This document shows positions 7,887 to 15,024 of a stretch of 23,426 nt of DNA, one piece after another. A model generated the notes under the pieces. That model worked only from the letters and a program-made list of their open reading frames with translations. It was not told where the DNA came from and ran no database searches. The DNA is taken from the NCBI GenBank assembly GCA_934486875.1, contig CAKSPU010000036.1, positions 1-23,426 on the forward strand, written 5' to 3'. The position numbers and the translations under genes were made by a program. Position 1 is the first letter of the stretch, and the number at the start of each line of letters is the position of its first letter. This DNA comes from an uncultured Oscillospiraceae bacterium (lineage in GTDB: Bacteria; Bacillota; Clostridia; Oscillospirales; Ruminococcaceae).

Positions 7887-7922
7887 GCGGCTTCGGTACA
7901 CAGTTTACCGAAGCCGCTTTTT
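7887..7922 (+). terminator. Terminator of the repeat-protein gene, abutting the sigF stop codon
   Basis: A 12-bp perfect stem (GCGGCTTCGGTA at 7887-7898 with TACCGAAGCCGC at 7906-7917) has a 7-nt loop and is followed by TTTTT (7918-7922). The T tract overlaps the stop codon of sigF on the other strand (7921-7923). The minus-strand side lacks a clear U tract. Confidence 0.88.
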
Positions 7923-8604
7923 ATCCGAAAAGGTCTTTTTTCAGTTCCGCAAGTATCTTTTTTTCCCGCCGTGACACCTGCACCTGTGTCATTCCAAGCA
8001 TCTCCGCTGTGCGGCTCTGGGTGAATGCACGGAAATATCTCAGGAAAATAAGCTTTCTGTCAGCGGCGTCAAGCCTGTCCATTGCCTGTGACAGAGCAAT
8101 ACTGTCATATATGTCCGTTTCCTTGAAAGGGGAGGGGATATCCTGTTCCTCGTTTTCGTCACTTTCTCCGTATCTTGTAAGAGAAAGGCAGGGCTGGGCA
8201 GCTGAAAGGGCTTCCGCAATTTCGTCAGCCTCGCAGCCCATTATTTCCGCAAGCTCCGAAACTGTGGGTTCACGTCCGCTTTTGGCGATAAAGCCTGTTT
8301 TTTCACGCATTACTTTCAGAGAAAGCTCTTTTAGGCTTCGGCTGACCTTTACCATTCCGCCGTCACGGAATATCCGCTTTATTTCTCCGAGTATTACGGG
8401 AACGGCATAGGTGGAGAATTTTACGCCACGCTCTTCATCAAATGAATTTGCGGCTTTTACAAGTCCCACACAGCCGGAGCTGTAAAGCTCTTCGTATTCT
8501 ATACCCCTGTTTCTGAAACGGTTGGCGCAGAGATGTACAAGTCCGAGATTTTCCGTTACGAGCCTGTTGCGGCATTCCTTAACGGCAGTCTCAGCTGCAT
8601 TCAT
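7921..8604 (-). CDS. sigF: RNA polymerase sigma-F (early forespore sigma factor)
   Basis: Sigma-F is the first compartment-specific sporulation sigma factor. It directs transcription in the forespore after release from the anti-sigma SpoIIAB. The 227 residues carry region 2 (about 15-85, with FDEERGVKFSTYAVPVILGE), region 3 (about 90-165, opening with VKVSRSLKEL, which is nearly identical in B. subtilis sigma-F) and a region 4 helix-turn-helix (about 170-225, TQSRTAEMLGMTQVQVSRREKK). It is the last gene of spoIIAA-spoIIAB-sigF, the standard order. Its ATG overlaps the end of spoIIAB by 14 nt, implying translational coupling. No spoVA genes follow it, unlike in some Bacillus genomes. The sporulation assignment rests on the whole operon rather than on this protein alone. 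Confidence 0.95.
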   Translation of the reverse strand: MNAAETAVKECRNRLVTENLGLVHLCANRFRNRGIEYEELYSSGCVGLVKAANSFDEERGVKFSTYAVPVILGEIKRIFRDGGMVKVSRSLKELSLKVMREKTGFIAKSGREPTVSELAEIMGCEADEIAEALSAAQPCLSLTRYGESDENEEQDIPSPFKETDIYDSIALSQAMDRLDAADRKLIFLRYFRAFTQSRTAEMLGMTQVQVSRREKKILAELKKDLFG

Positions 8605-9064
8605 TTTCCGCTGCCCCCGTTCTTACAAGAGATGTGGAAAAGATACGCTTTTTCATTATTACGGAAGTTCCCTTTCCGAGAGTGCTCTTTACTGAAACGC
8701 TGTCCATAAAGCTCTCCATTACCGCAAACCCAAGCCCTGCACGTTCTTCCTCGGGAGCAGTGGTGAAAAGCGGTTCCATTGCCTGCTTCACATCTGCAAT
8801 TCCGCAGCCCTTGTCACGCACCTTTATGTACAGCATATCCTTGTCAAGTATCCTGCAAACAAGCTCAATATTGCCTGTACAGCTCCTGTAGCCGTGAACG
8901 ATAGAGTTTGTCACGGCTTCGGAAACGGCTGTTTTGATGTCCGCAAGCTCGCTTACGGACGGGTCCATCTGCATCACAAAGGCGGTAACAACGCTTCTTG
9001 CAACCGCTTCGTTGCAGCTTTTCGGTGACAATACCACCCTCATTTCGTTTAATATCTGAGACAT
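8591..9064 (-). CDS. spoIIAB: Anti-sigma-F factor / serine kinase SpoIIAB
   Basis: SpoIIAB holds sigma-F inactive and, as a serine kinase, phosphorylates SpoIIAA. Binding of unphosphorylated SpoIIAA frees sigma-F in the forespore. The protein of 157 residues has a GHKL ATPase fold. The N-box is SEAVTNSIVHGY (48-59), the G1-type box is RDKGCGIAD (83-91), the conserved PLFTTAPEEERAGLGF lies around 98-113, and MESFMDSVSVKS matches the family C-terminus. The frame stays open upstream into spoIIAA. I use the ATG at 9064 because it follows GAAAGGA by 8 nt and leaves a 13-bp gap after the spoIIAA stop. A tail of about 17 residues after the usual family end overlaps the start of sigF. Confidence 0.95.
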   Translation of the reverse strand: MSQILNEMRVVLSPKSCNEAVARSVVTAFVMQMDPSVSELADIKTAVSEAVTNSIVHGYRSCTGNIELVCRILDKDMLYIKVRDKGCGIADVKQAMEPLFTTAPEEERAGLGFAVMESFMDSVSVKSTLGKGTSVIMKKRIFSTSLVRTGAAENECS

Positions 9065-9077
9065 AATGATCGTCCTT

Positions 9078-9383
9078 TCACATAATATTTGCAAATCTGT
9101 CAAGCCCTGCCAGCCGCATTACCTTTTTAATGTGGGCAGGGGTGTTTTCAAGGGTGACTTTTCCGCCGATACCTTTCATAGTCTGGTATCTGCCCATTAC
9201 AAGACCTATCCCCGAGCTGTCCATAAATGTGACTTCACCGAAATCTATGACAAGATTTTCGGGACGGTTCTCGTCAACGGCAAGATCGATCTGATTACGG
9301 ATATCTGGGGCACAGTGATGATCTATCTCACCCCATAGGAATGCTTTGACCGTGCTTTCGGCTTTTTCTATTCTGACTCCCAT
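9078..9383 (-). CDS. spoIIAA: Anti-anti-sigma factor SpoIIAA
   Basis: SpoIIAA is a small cytosolic STAS-domain protein that displaces sigma-F from SpoIIAB when unphosphorylated. It is phosphorylated by SpoIIAB and dephosphorylated by the phosphatase SpoIIE. The 101 residues cover a complete STAS fold. The phosphorylation motif FMDSSGIGLVMGRY is clear, and S56 corresponds to Ser58 of B. subtilis SpoIIAA. GEIDHHCA near residue 18-25 is also typical. It is the first gene of the operon, 13 bp ahead of spoIIAB. The ATG follows GAAAGGA at about 10 nt. Upstream lies one good Spo0A-box match (9448-9454), consistent with Spo0A/sigma-H control in other spore formers, but I could not locate a convincing sigma-H promoter. 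Confidence 0.95.
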   Translation of the reverse strand: MGVRIEKAESTVKAFLWGEIDHHCAPDIRNQIDLAVDENRPENLVIDFGEVTFMDSSGIGLVMGRYQTMKGIGGKVTLENTPAHIKKVMRLAGLDRFANIM

Positions 9384-9447
9384 TTTGCAGCAGTCCTTTC
9401 TTTTGTGTGTTACATTCCATATTTTACAGTTACTCTTGAGAGAATTA

Positions 9448-9454
9448 TGACGAA
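9448..9454 (+). promoter_or_regulatory. Putative Spo0A box upstream of spoIIAA
   Basis: TGACGAA fits the Spo0A box consensus TGNCGAA and lies 65 bp upstream of the spoIIAA start, where Spo0A sites are found in the B. subtilis spoIIA promoter. A 7-bp match can arise by chance. A sigma-H-like -10 (GGAAT on the minus strand, near 9415) has no good -35 partner. Confidence 0.4.
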
Positions 9455-9552
9455 TAAGCAGGGCAGAAACTGCATTATGCCTATAACAAATCCCTAAGTT
9501 AAGACGGCAGATGTTATATTCCGCCTTTTTTTGACGGGGTAGTTTTTTTCTA

Positions 9553-9581
9553 TTGACTTTAAATAAAATAAGGTTTATAAT
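9553..9581 (+). promoter_or_regulatory. Sigma-A promoter of the mreB operon
   Basis: The -35 TTGACT (9553-9558) and -10 TATAAT (9576-9581) have a 17-bp spacer. The roughly 75-nt leader contains a small hairpin, ACGGGT (9609-9614) with ACCCGT (9627-9632), of unknown meaning. Confidence 0.8.
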
Positions 9582-9661
9582 TAAAATGATAAACTGTGTA
9601 TGAGACTGACGGGTGTGATTTTTTGAACCCGTATCAAAAATTAAGAGAAGGTATTTTCTGA

Positions 9662-10678
9662 ATGGATATAGGAATAGATTTAGGCACTGCCAACATTATG
9701 ATAAGTATGGAAAACAAGGGCGTTGTTTTCTATGAACCTGCGGTGGTGGCTTTCAATAAAAAGACAAGCGAGATAATCGCAGTGGGTATGGAAGCGTACC
9801 GGATGATAGGCAAAGCTCCCGACTATATTGCCGTGATACGTCCTCTCTGCGACGGTGTTATTTCCGATTATGATATGACCGAGAGCCTTGTGAGAGAGTG
9901 TATACGCCGTGTAACAGGCAGGCAGATGCTTATGCCGAGGATCGTTATGTGCGTGCCATCACTCATAACCGATGTTGAGAGCAGGGCGGTCATAGAAGCG
10001 GCGAGACAGGCAGGCGCTCAGAAGGTATTTCTTATAGAAGAGCCTGTTGCCGCCCTTATGGGTGCGGGCATCGACATTTCCGAAGCCAGGGGAAGAATGG
10101 TGGTGGACATCGGCGGCGGTACGACCGATATAGCAGTTATGTCGATGAACGGCATTGTTGCAAAAAATTCCGTAAAGCTTGCCGGAAATAAAATAGATGC
10201 TGCTATTATAAAGTACGTTCAGAACAAGTACCGTATCCTGATCGGTGAACGCACGGCTGAAAATGCAAAGATCACTCTTGCTCAGGTATATGCTCCCGAT
10301 GGCAGCAGGGAAATGACCGTCAAGGGAAGAAACCTTGTTACGGGACTGCCCGCACAGATAAAGCTGACCGATTATGATATCTATAAAGCAATAATCGACA
10401 TTGCAAATGAGCTGGTAGATGCTGTAAAGGGAGTTCTTGAAATAACCCCGCCAGAGCTTGCAGGCGATATCCATTCAAACGGAATAATCCTCACAGGCGG
10501 CGGTGCTCTTATCGGCGGCATTGACAAGCTTATTGAGAGTGAAACGAAAATACATACATACAGTGCCGATGACCCTCTCCGATGTGTTGCAAGGGGAACG
10601 AGTCTTGCTTTCAGCCACATCGACACTCTTCTTGACGGTTTCGAGAAGATATCCCTTTACGGCTATAGTGAGATATGA
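9662..10678 (+). CDS. mreB: MreB/Mbl-family rod-shape actin homologue
   Basis: This is a bacterial actin that forms membrane-associated filaments guiding lateral cell-wall synthesis. The 338 residues match MreB length. Actin-fold ATP-binding motifs are visible in order: phosphate-1 GIDLGTANIMI (4-14), connect-1 EEPVAALMGAG (126-136), phosphate-2 VVDIGGGTTDIAVMS (147-161) and the adenosine motif ILTGGGALIGG (276-286). TAENAKI (198-204) matches the MreB inter-subdomain signature. The gene is not next to mreC/mreD, so it may be an additional paralogue (Mbl or MreBH type) rather than the main copy. It heads a unit with a CBS protein 27 bp downstream and then an exonuclease. It has its own promoter, and the ATG follows GAAGG at a fair distance. 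Confidence 0.93.
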   Translation: MDIGIDLGTANIMISMENKGVVFYEPAVVAFNKKTSEIIAVGMEAYRMIGKAPDYIAVIRPLCDGVISDYDMTESLVRECIRRVTGRQMLMPRIVMCVPSLITDVESRAVIEAARQAGAQKVFLIEEPVAALMGAGIDISEARGRMVVDIGGGTTDIAVMSMNGIVAKNSVKLAGNKIDAAIIKYVQNKYRILIGERTAENAKITLAQVYAPDGSREMTVKGRNLVTGLPAQIKLTDYDIYKAIIDIANELVDAVKGVLEITPPELAGDIHSNGIILTGGGALIGGIDKLIESETKIHTYSADDPLRCVARGTSLAFSHIDTLLDGFEKISLYGYSEI

Positions 10679-10705
10679 TCTATTTATCTGAAAGGAAATG
10701 AATTT

Positions 10706-11140
10706 ATGAATACAGCAATGCTTTTAAAGCCTAAGTCAATGGTAGCATATATTTACGGAGACCTTTCCGCAGAAGAGGGTCTTAAGGAATTTATCGACCA
10801 CGGATTCACCGCAGTTCCCGTTATCGACAGAGACGGAATGTACATAGGAGTTGTGAGCGAGAGAGATTTCCTTTACCGTATTCTTGACAAGAAAAATGTT
10901 GAAGCAATAAATGAAGATGATCTTACTGTGGCAGAGCTTGCAGATTGCTCACGTTTTGAGTCCGTTACCATTGATGCGGATATAGAGACGCTTTTTAACA
11001 GGATCATCGAGCAGAACTTTGTGCCTGTTGTTGACAGCAGAGGAATGTTTTCGGGGATAGTTACCCGAAAGGACGTGCTTATGCGTATGGAATATAAGCT
11101 GAAGCAGGTTGACCTGAGGCGAAAGGAAATGACGGTGTGA
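10706..11140 (+). CDS. CBS domain-pair protein
   Basis: This small cytosolic protein of 144 residues consists of two CBS motifs (about 8-62 and 74-134) and little else. Each contains the characteristic strand-turn VPVIDRDGMYIGVVSERD or VPVVDSRGMFSGIVTRKD. CBS pairs (Bateman modules) bind adenine nucleotides or related ligands and usually regulate a partner protein. The partner is not evident from this sequence. AAAGGAA precedes the ATG. The gene lies 27 bp after mreB, and its last codons overlap the GTG start of the exonuclease gene by 4 nt (GTGA), so the three are probably co-transcribed and the last two translationally coupled. Whether it acts on MreB or the exonuclease is only a guess from position. 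Confidence 0.9.
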   Translation: MNTAMLLKPKSMVAYIYGDLSAEEGLKEFIDHGFTAVPVIDRDGMYIGVVSERDFLYRILDKKNVEAINEDDLTVAELADCSRFESVTIDADIETLFNRIIEQNFVPVVDSRGMFSGIVTRKDVLMRMEYKLKQVDLRRKEMTV

Positions 11141-12051
11141 ATTACATCTTTCTAGATATGGAATGGAACCAGCCCCGAAGAGCATCGGAAACAATCACAT
11201 CGCCTGTCCCTCTTCACGGAGAGATAATACGCATAGGTGCTGTGAAAATAAACGATGATATGCAGGAGACTGACCGTATCCACTACTGCATAATCCCGAA
11301 ATACTATAAGAAAATGAACTCGGCTGTGGGCAGGGTCACAGGGCTTTCCGGAGCGTCTATCAGCTATGGACAGAAATTTCAAGAAGCATACAGCCGCTTT
11401 CTTGAATGGTGCGGAAATGAAAGCGTGATACTTGTATGGGGCAGCGAGGACGAAAAAATGCTGGACATTAATCTTGCGGTACATAAAATAAAAGTACCGC
11501 ATCCGAAATTTTATGACCTCCAGCAGATATTTGCCCGACGCATAATGAGCAGCAGCAGACAGTTTTCACTCATATCCGCAGCCGAGCAGCTTGATATCCC
11601 CTGTGAGCTGAAAGCTCACGATGCACTGAACGATGCGGTCTATTGCGCCAGGATAGGGCTTAAAATGGACTTCCTGCGCTTTCTCGACAGCTATGAGGAT
11701 ATGCTCAGGGAAGTCAATGAGGAAAAGCAGGAAAAATATTACCGCACATATATGAACATAAAAAGCGTTGAGGAAGCGATGTCAAGCAGGCGCATAACCT
11801 TTCTGCGCTGTCCCAGATGCCGAAGGATAATGAAGCGGGAAAAATGGGTATTCTACAGCGAGACATCAGCTGTGAACTGCTGTGAATGCAGGGAACACGG
11901 GGGATATTATGTCCGCCTTAAAATGAAAAAATGTCCTGACGGGACATATGCAGCCACCAAAAAGTACACCCGCCTTACTGCCGAATACCGGGATTTTTAC
12001 CTCCGTTGGGCTGACAGTGAAGCAGCCTCAAAGCAGACTGTAAGTGTGTAA
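11137..12051 (+). CDS. DEDDh 3'-5' exonuclease with C-terminal zinc ribbon
   Basis: This is a predicted 3'-5' exonuclease of the DnaQ/RNase T superfamily, closest in layout to the KapD-like group, that would trim DNA or RNA ends. Residues 1-185 form the exonuclease domain. The acidic/His catalytic set is complete: D7 and E9 (FLDMEWNQ), D105 (WGSEDEKML), H161 and D166 (AHDALNDAVY). Residues 220-262 add a likely zinc ribbon, CPRC at 225-228 and CCEC at 248-251, probably for substrate or protein binding. The GTG start overlaps the end of the CBS gene by 4 nt and relies on coupled translation. The 304-residue length exceeds typical KapD because of the C-terminal addition. No convincing terminator follows, but a new promoter is present at 12125. 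Confidence 0.88.
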   Translation: MNYIFLDMEWNQPRRASETITSPVPLHGEIIRIGAVKINDDMQETDRIHYCIIPKYYKKMNSAVGRVTGLSGASISYGQKFQEAYSRFLEWCGNESVILVWGSEDEKMLDINLAVHKIKVPHPKFYDLQQIFARRIMSSSRQFSLISAAEQLDIPCELKAHDALNDAVYCARIGLKMDFLRFLDSYEDMLREVNEEKQEKYYRTYMNIKSVEEAMSSRRITFLRCPRCRRIMKREKWVFYSETSAVNCCECREHGGYYVRLKMKKCPDGTYAATKKYTRLTAEYRDFYLRWADSEAASKQTVSV

Positions 12052-12124
12052 AAAAATACCATATATAAAATGCTGCAAAGTGCATAAATTTTTTGTTAAA
12101 GAGTACAATATTTTTACATTTCTA

Positions 12125-12153
12125 TTGAAAAATTAATTCTTTTATGATATACT
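12125..12153 (+). promoter_or_regulatory. Sigma-A promoter of the GGDEF-EAL gene
   Basis: The -35 TTGAAA (12125-12130) and -10 TATACT (12148-12153) have a 17-bp spacer, with the predicted start near 12160, leaving a structured leader of about 75 nt. Confidence 0.7.
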
Positions 12154-12171
12154 TAAAAAGATATGTGAATA

Positions 12172-12218
12172 GGCGGCAAATTTTGCTTCATACAGGCAGG
12201 ACCTGTGCGGAAAGCCGC
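12172..12218 (+). promoter_or_regulatory. Structured leader of the GGDEF-EAL gene
   Basis: Two adjacent hairpins can form: ACAGG (12192-12196) with CCTGT (12202-12206), then GCGG (12207-12210) with CCGC (12215-12218). Alternatively GCGGC (12173-12177) can pair with GCCGC (12214-12218), enclosing the first hairpin and excluding the second. The sequence has GGCAAA and GAAAGCC elements that faintly recall the c-di-GMP-I riboswitch but does not match its consensus. Control of the downstream c-di-GMP enzyme is an inference. Confidence 0.35.
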
Positions 12219-12234
12219 AGAAACGGGGAAGTTT

Positions 12235-14718
12235 ATGGTAAAAAATGCTTTTAAGACAAGCTTTATTAAACACATTATCGCACTCATAACCCTTTTTAAC
12301 GTTATCTTCATTATTCTTTTCGTGGGAATGACTTACATTATAACAAAAAGCAATATAAGCGGCGATGTCAATTCGGTAATAATGGATTCATCACAGGCGG
12401 CTTCCGATGCGATCACCGATTACATAAATAATATGTCCGATGCTGTACGCCTGCTTGCGGGAGGAACTGAAACAGCAAGGCTGTTAAGTGACCCTTCATC
12501 GGCTGACCCCAGGCAGACTTTTGAAAATATGGACAAAATTATGATATGCTCGGGCAGACCTGCGGCAATATGGTGTGTTTCCGAAAAAAACGGAAGCTTT
12601 TTTGCCAACAGCGGTGTAAGCGGAAATATTTCCACAGAAGATTACGAATGGTTTTCCGATGCGGAAAATTCATCTTCAGACAGTCCCATTATTTTTGTGA
12701 TGAACAGCTCATACAAGCGCTTTGTTGACTGTGCTTCCCAGATCGTTATTGTAATGCCTGTAAGGCTTGACGGTGAATTTGTGGGCTGTGCGGGAATTGA
12801 ACTTTCCGCTGATGTTATTTCCGATAAGATCTCCGCAAGACTTAAGAGTGACGGTATTTATTCCGTTGTTTATGATAATGCGGGCAATGTGCTCTTCACT
12901 CCCGAAAAGGTACAGGAGCTGAGTTCTCTGCTTCAAAGCTCCGATTATGACTTGACTACCCTTGCCGAAAGCATTGAAAATAACGGTACCATAACCGAAT
13001 TCAGATCCGGCAAAACAACAAGCTATGCTACCTGTCAGATGTCCTTCGGAGGACTCAGGGTGCTTACCGTATTTGACGGAAAGGTTGCCGACGGCAGCTT
13101 CACAAGAATGTATTCCCAGCAGATAATCATTCTTGCCTGCCTTTTTGTCCTTGAGCTTATTGCAACACTGAATGTTATCCGTCACGAGGCAAAGGATATC
13201 CCCGAGATATCCAATTCAATTGCCGAGATATCAGCAGGAAACTACAATTTCAGAATAAATTCCTCCTCTGAAAATGAGATAGGTCTTATTGCAAAATCCG
13301 TTGATGATCTTGCTCAGACCTTGCAGGATAAAAATGCTGTCATTAACGATTATATGACCCTTGACCCCACCACAGGTCTTCAGAACCGCTACAAGCTTTA
13401 CGAATACATAGAAGACCTTATTGTGAGCAGGGACGAGTCAAGAAAAAGATTTGCACTTCTTTTTATTGATATCGACAACTTCAAATGGATCACTGAAACT
13501 CTCGGTCACCGTCAGGGCGATGAATTTCTTAAAATATTCGGTCAGCGGCTGAAAAAGGTCGTTTCCAGAGTTTTCAGATTCAGCGGTGATGAATTTGTTA
13601 TCCTTGCTGATTTAAACGATGATTTTGGCATAATCGACGAGCTTATCATCAATCTGAGAAATGAGTTCATCGAACCTATCGAGATACTTAACGACAAGCT
13701 TTATGTGCAGTTCTCGGTCGGAATTTCTATTTATCCCGATGATGACACCAACCCCGATATGCTGCTCAGAGATGCAGATATCGCAATGAGCCGTGCAAAG
13801 GAAAAGGGCAAGGGAAGGACTGCTTATTATAATGCAGCGCTTCATCAGACCGTTCTCAGCAAGGCGACTATTGCCCAGAAGCTCAATAAGGCTCTTGAAA
13901 ATAACGAAATGTTCCTTAATTTCCAGCCTATTATTTCCGTTCAGAACGGCGATATCCACGGATTTGAAGTCCTTGTAAGGTGGGAATCCGAGGAGCTTGG
14001 AAGCGTTCCGCCATTTACCTTTGTTCAGATCGCAGAGGAGACAGGTGCTATAGTTGAGATAGGAACCTGGATTTTTGAAACCGGCTGCCGTTTTCTTAAG
14101 CGTATGAATGAAATAAACCCCGACATTATAATGTCAATAAATGTATCTCCCGTTCAGCTCAAAAAGAAGGATTTTCTTGATAAGGTTCGCCGCACTATCA
14201 ACGTGTTCCAGGTAAATCCCGCAAATATTCAGGTGGAAATTACCGAAACAAGTCTCGTTGAATTTATTGACGGCAACAATGATACTATCCAGAAGCTTGC
14301 GGATATGGGAATAGCTCTTGCCCTTGACGATTTCGGAACAGGCTACTCCTCATTCGGATATCTTAAGGATATGCCGATCAAGACGCTTAAGGTCGATAAG
14401 TCCTTTGTTGATGAGATATGCAGCAAGCACAAGGATTATCAGATAACAGGTTCTATCATTGATATGGTCAAGAACCTTGGCATCAAGACTGTTGTGGAGG
14501 GCGTTGAATCCATTGAACAGTACAACATACTTTCTGAAATGAAGTGTGACTACATTCAGGGCTTCCTTATGAGCAAGCCCCTCAATGCTTCCGATGCAAT
14601 GGAATTTGTCGAGACATATGAGGAGCTTCACAAGCCCAGCAGACGTTCTCTTGAAGAAAATTCCAACAAGCTGGCTGCTGAAAGACTTGAACGTGAAAAA
14701 AATCAGGCAGGTCAGTAA
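12235..14718 (+). CDS. Membrane-bound GGDEF-EAL cyclic-di-GMP enzyme with Cache-like sensor
   Basis: This is a signalling protein that makes and/or degrades cyclic di-GMP in response to an extracellular cue. In order (numbered from ATG 12235): membrane segment about 15-37, an extracytoplasmic dCache-like sensor about 40-290, membrane segment about 296-314, a HAMP-like linker about 318-370, GGDEF 380-535 and EAL 550-785. GGDEF keeps the metal motif LFIDIDNFK, but the signature is SGDEF (450-454) and no RxxD inhibitory site is seen. EAL has EVL in place of EAL (578-580), plus conserved INVSP, EITET, DDFGTGYSS, KVDKSF and VVEGVE. The phosphodiesterase half therefore looks intact and the cyclase half plausible. 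An in-frame GTG at 12205 would add ten residues but lies within a leader hairpin; ATG 12235 follows GGGGA at 5 nt. A monocistronic unit. Confidence 0.93.
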   Translation: MVKNAFKTSFIKHIIALITLFNVIFIILFVGMTYIITKSNISGDVNSVIMDSSQAASDAITDYINNMSDAVRLLAGGTETARLLSDPSSADPRQTFENMDKIMICSGRPAAIWCVSEKNGSFFANSGVSGNISTEDYEWFSDAENSSSDSPIIFVMNSSYKRFVDCASQIVIVMPVRLDGEFVGCAGIELSADVISDKISARLKSDGIYSVVYDNAGNVLFTPEKVQELSSLLQSSDYDLTTLAESIENNGTITEFRSGKTTSYATCQMSFGGLRVLTVFDGKVADGSFTRMYSQQIIILACLFVLELIATLNVIRHEAKDIPEISNSIAEISAGNYNFRINSSSENEIGLIAKSVDDLAQTLQDKNAVINDYMTLDPTTGLQNRYKLYEYIEDLIVSRDESRKRFALLFIDIDNFKWITETLGHRQGDEFLKIFGQRLKKVVSRVFRFSGDEFVILADLNDDFGIIDELIINLRNEFIEPIEILNDKLYVQFSVGISIYPDDDTNPDMLLRDADIAMSRAKEKGKGRTAYYNAALHQTVLSKATIAQKLNKALENNEMFLNFQPIISVQNGDIHGFEVLVRWESEELGSVPPFTFVQIAEETGAIVEIGTWIFETGCRFLKRMNEINPDIIMSINVSPVQLKKKDFLDKVRRTINVFQVNPANIQVEITETSLVEFIDGNNDTIQKLADMGIALALDDFGTGYSSFGYLKDMPIKTLKVDKSFVDEICSKHKDYQITGSIIDMVKNLGIKTVVEGVESIEQYNILSEMKCDYIQGFLMSKPLNASDAMEFVETYEELHKPSRRSLEENSNKLAAERLEREKNQAGQ

Positions 14719-14734
14719 AAAGTATTGATTTCTT

Positions 14735-14774
14735 GCGGACCGCAGAGAGAAAATCTGCGGTCCGCTTATTTTTT
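14735..14774 (+). terminator. Terminator of the GGDEF-EAL gene
   Basis: A 12-bp perfect stem (GCGGACCGCAGA at 14735-14746 with TCTGCGGTCCGC at 14754-14765) has a 7-nt loop and is followed by TTATTTTTT (14766-14774). The palindromic element begins at the very end of this T tract. Confidence 0.9.
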
Positions 14775-14775
14775 A

Positions 14776-14936
14776 GAACCTGTCTTCATAAGAAATGTGT
14801 GCGGATTTTCGAGCATAATTTTGTTGCAGACAAGGCAAAAATCCGCAGGCGGGCTGTCGCCCGGCAAGGATTTTTAACGCAGTCTGCGGCAAAATATGCC
14901 GAAAATACGTACGCATATGCTTGTGAAGACAGGTTC
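14776..14936. mobile_element. 161-bp MITE-like palindromic element with TTA duplication
   Basis: The whole 161 bp is one long imperfect inverted repeat. The ends are perfect: GAACCTGTCTTCA at 14776-14788 pairs with TGAAGACAGGTTC at 14924-14936. Further in, ATTTTCG pairs with CGAAAAT, GCAGAC (14826-14831) with GTCTGC (14882-14887), and AAAAATCC (14837-14844) with GGATTTTT (14868-14875). The tip is CGGGC-TGTC-GCCCG. It is bounded by TTA on both sides (14773-14775 and 14937-14939), which looks like a 3-bp target duplication of the TNA type used by some IS5-family elements. It codes for nothing credible. Together with the terminator before it and the sigma-gene promoter after it, it fills the 306-bp gene-free stretch 14719-15024. 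Confidence 0.75.
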
Positions 14937-14951
14937 TTATAAAAAAAATCG

Positions 14952-14985
14952 GTCTGATTGTAACATTTCAGACTGCTCAGTTGTA
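14952..14985 (+). promoter_or_regulatory. Possible ECF-type promoter and inverted repeat before the sigma gene
   Basis: TGTAAC (14959-14964) resembles the -35 element of many ECF sigma promoters, which would fit autoregulation. A matching -10 is not clear (TTGTATT about 16 nt downstream). The element lies inside a perfect 6-bp inverted repeat, GTCTGA (14952-14957) and TCAGAC (14968-14973). Confidence 0.35.
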
Positions 14986-15024
14986 TTATTATCAGAGAGT
15001 AAAAAACAGGGGTGAGAAAAACAG

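Noticed and set aside
9065..9103. Longer N-terminus for SpoIIAB starting at 9103
   Set aside because: It would overlap spoIIAA, adds residues absent from the family, and lacks the ribosome binding site found before 9064.
9505..9540. Terminator before the mreB promoter
   Set aside because: Only a 3-bp GGC/GCC stem precedes the T run, too weak to support.
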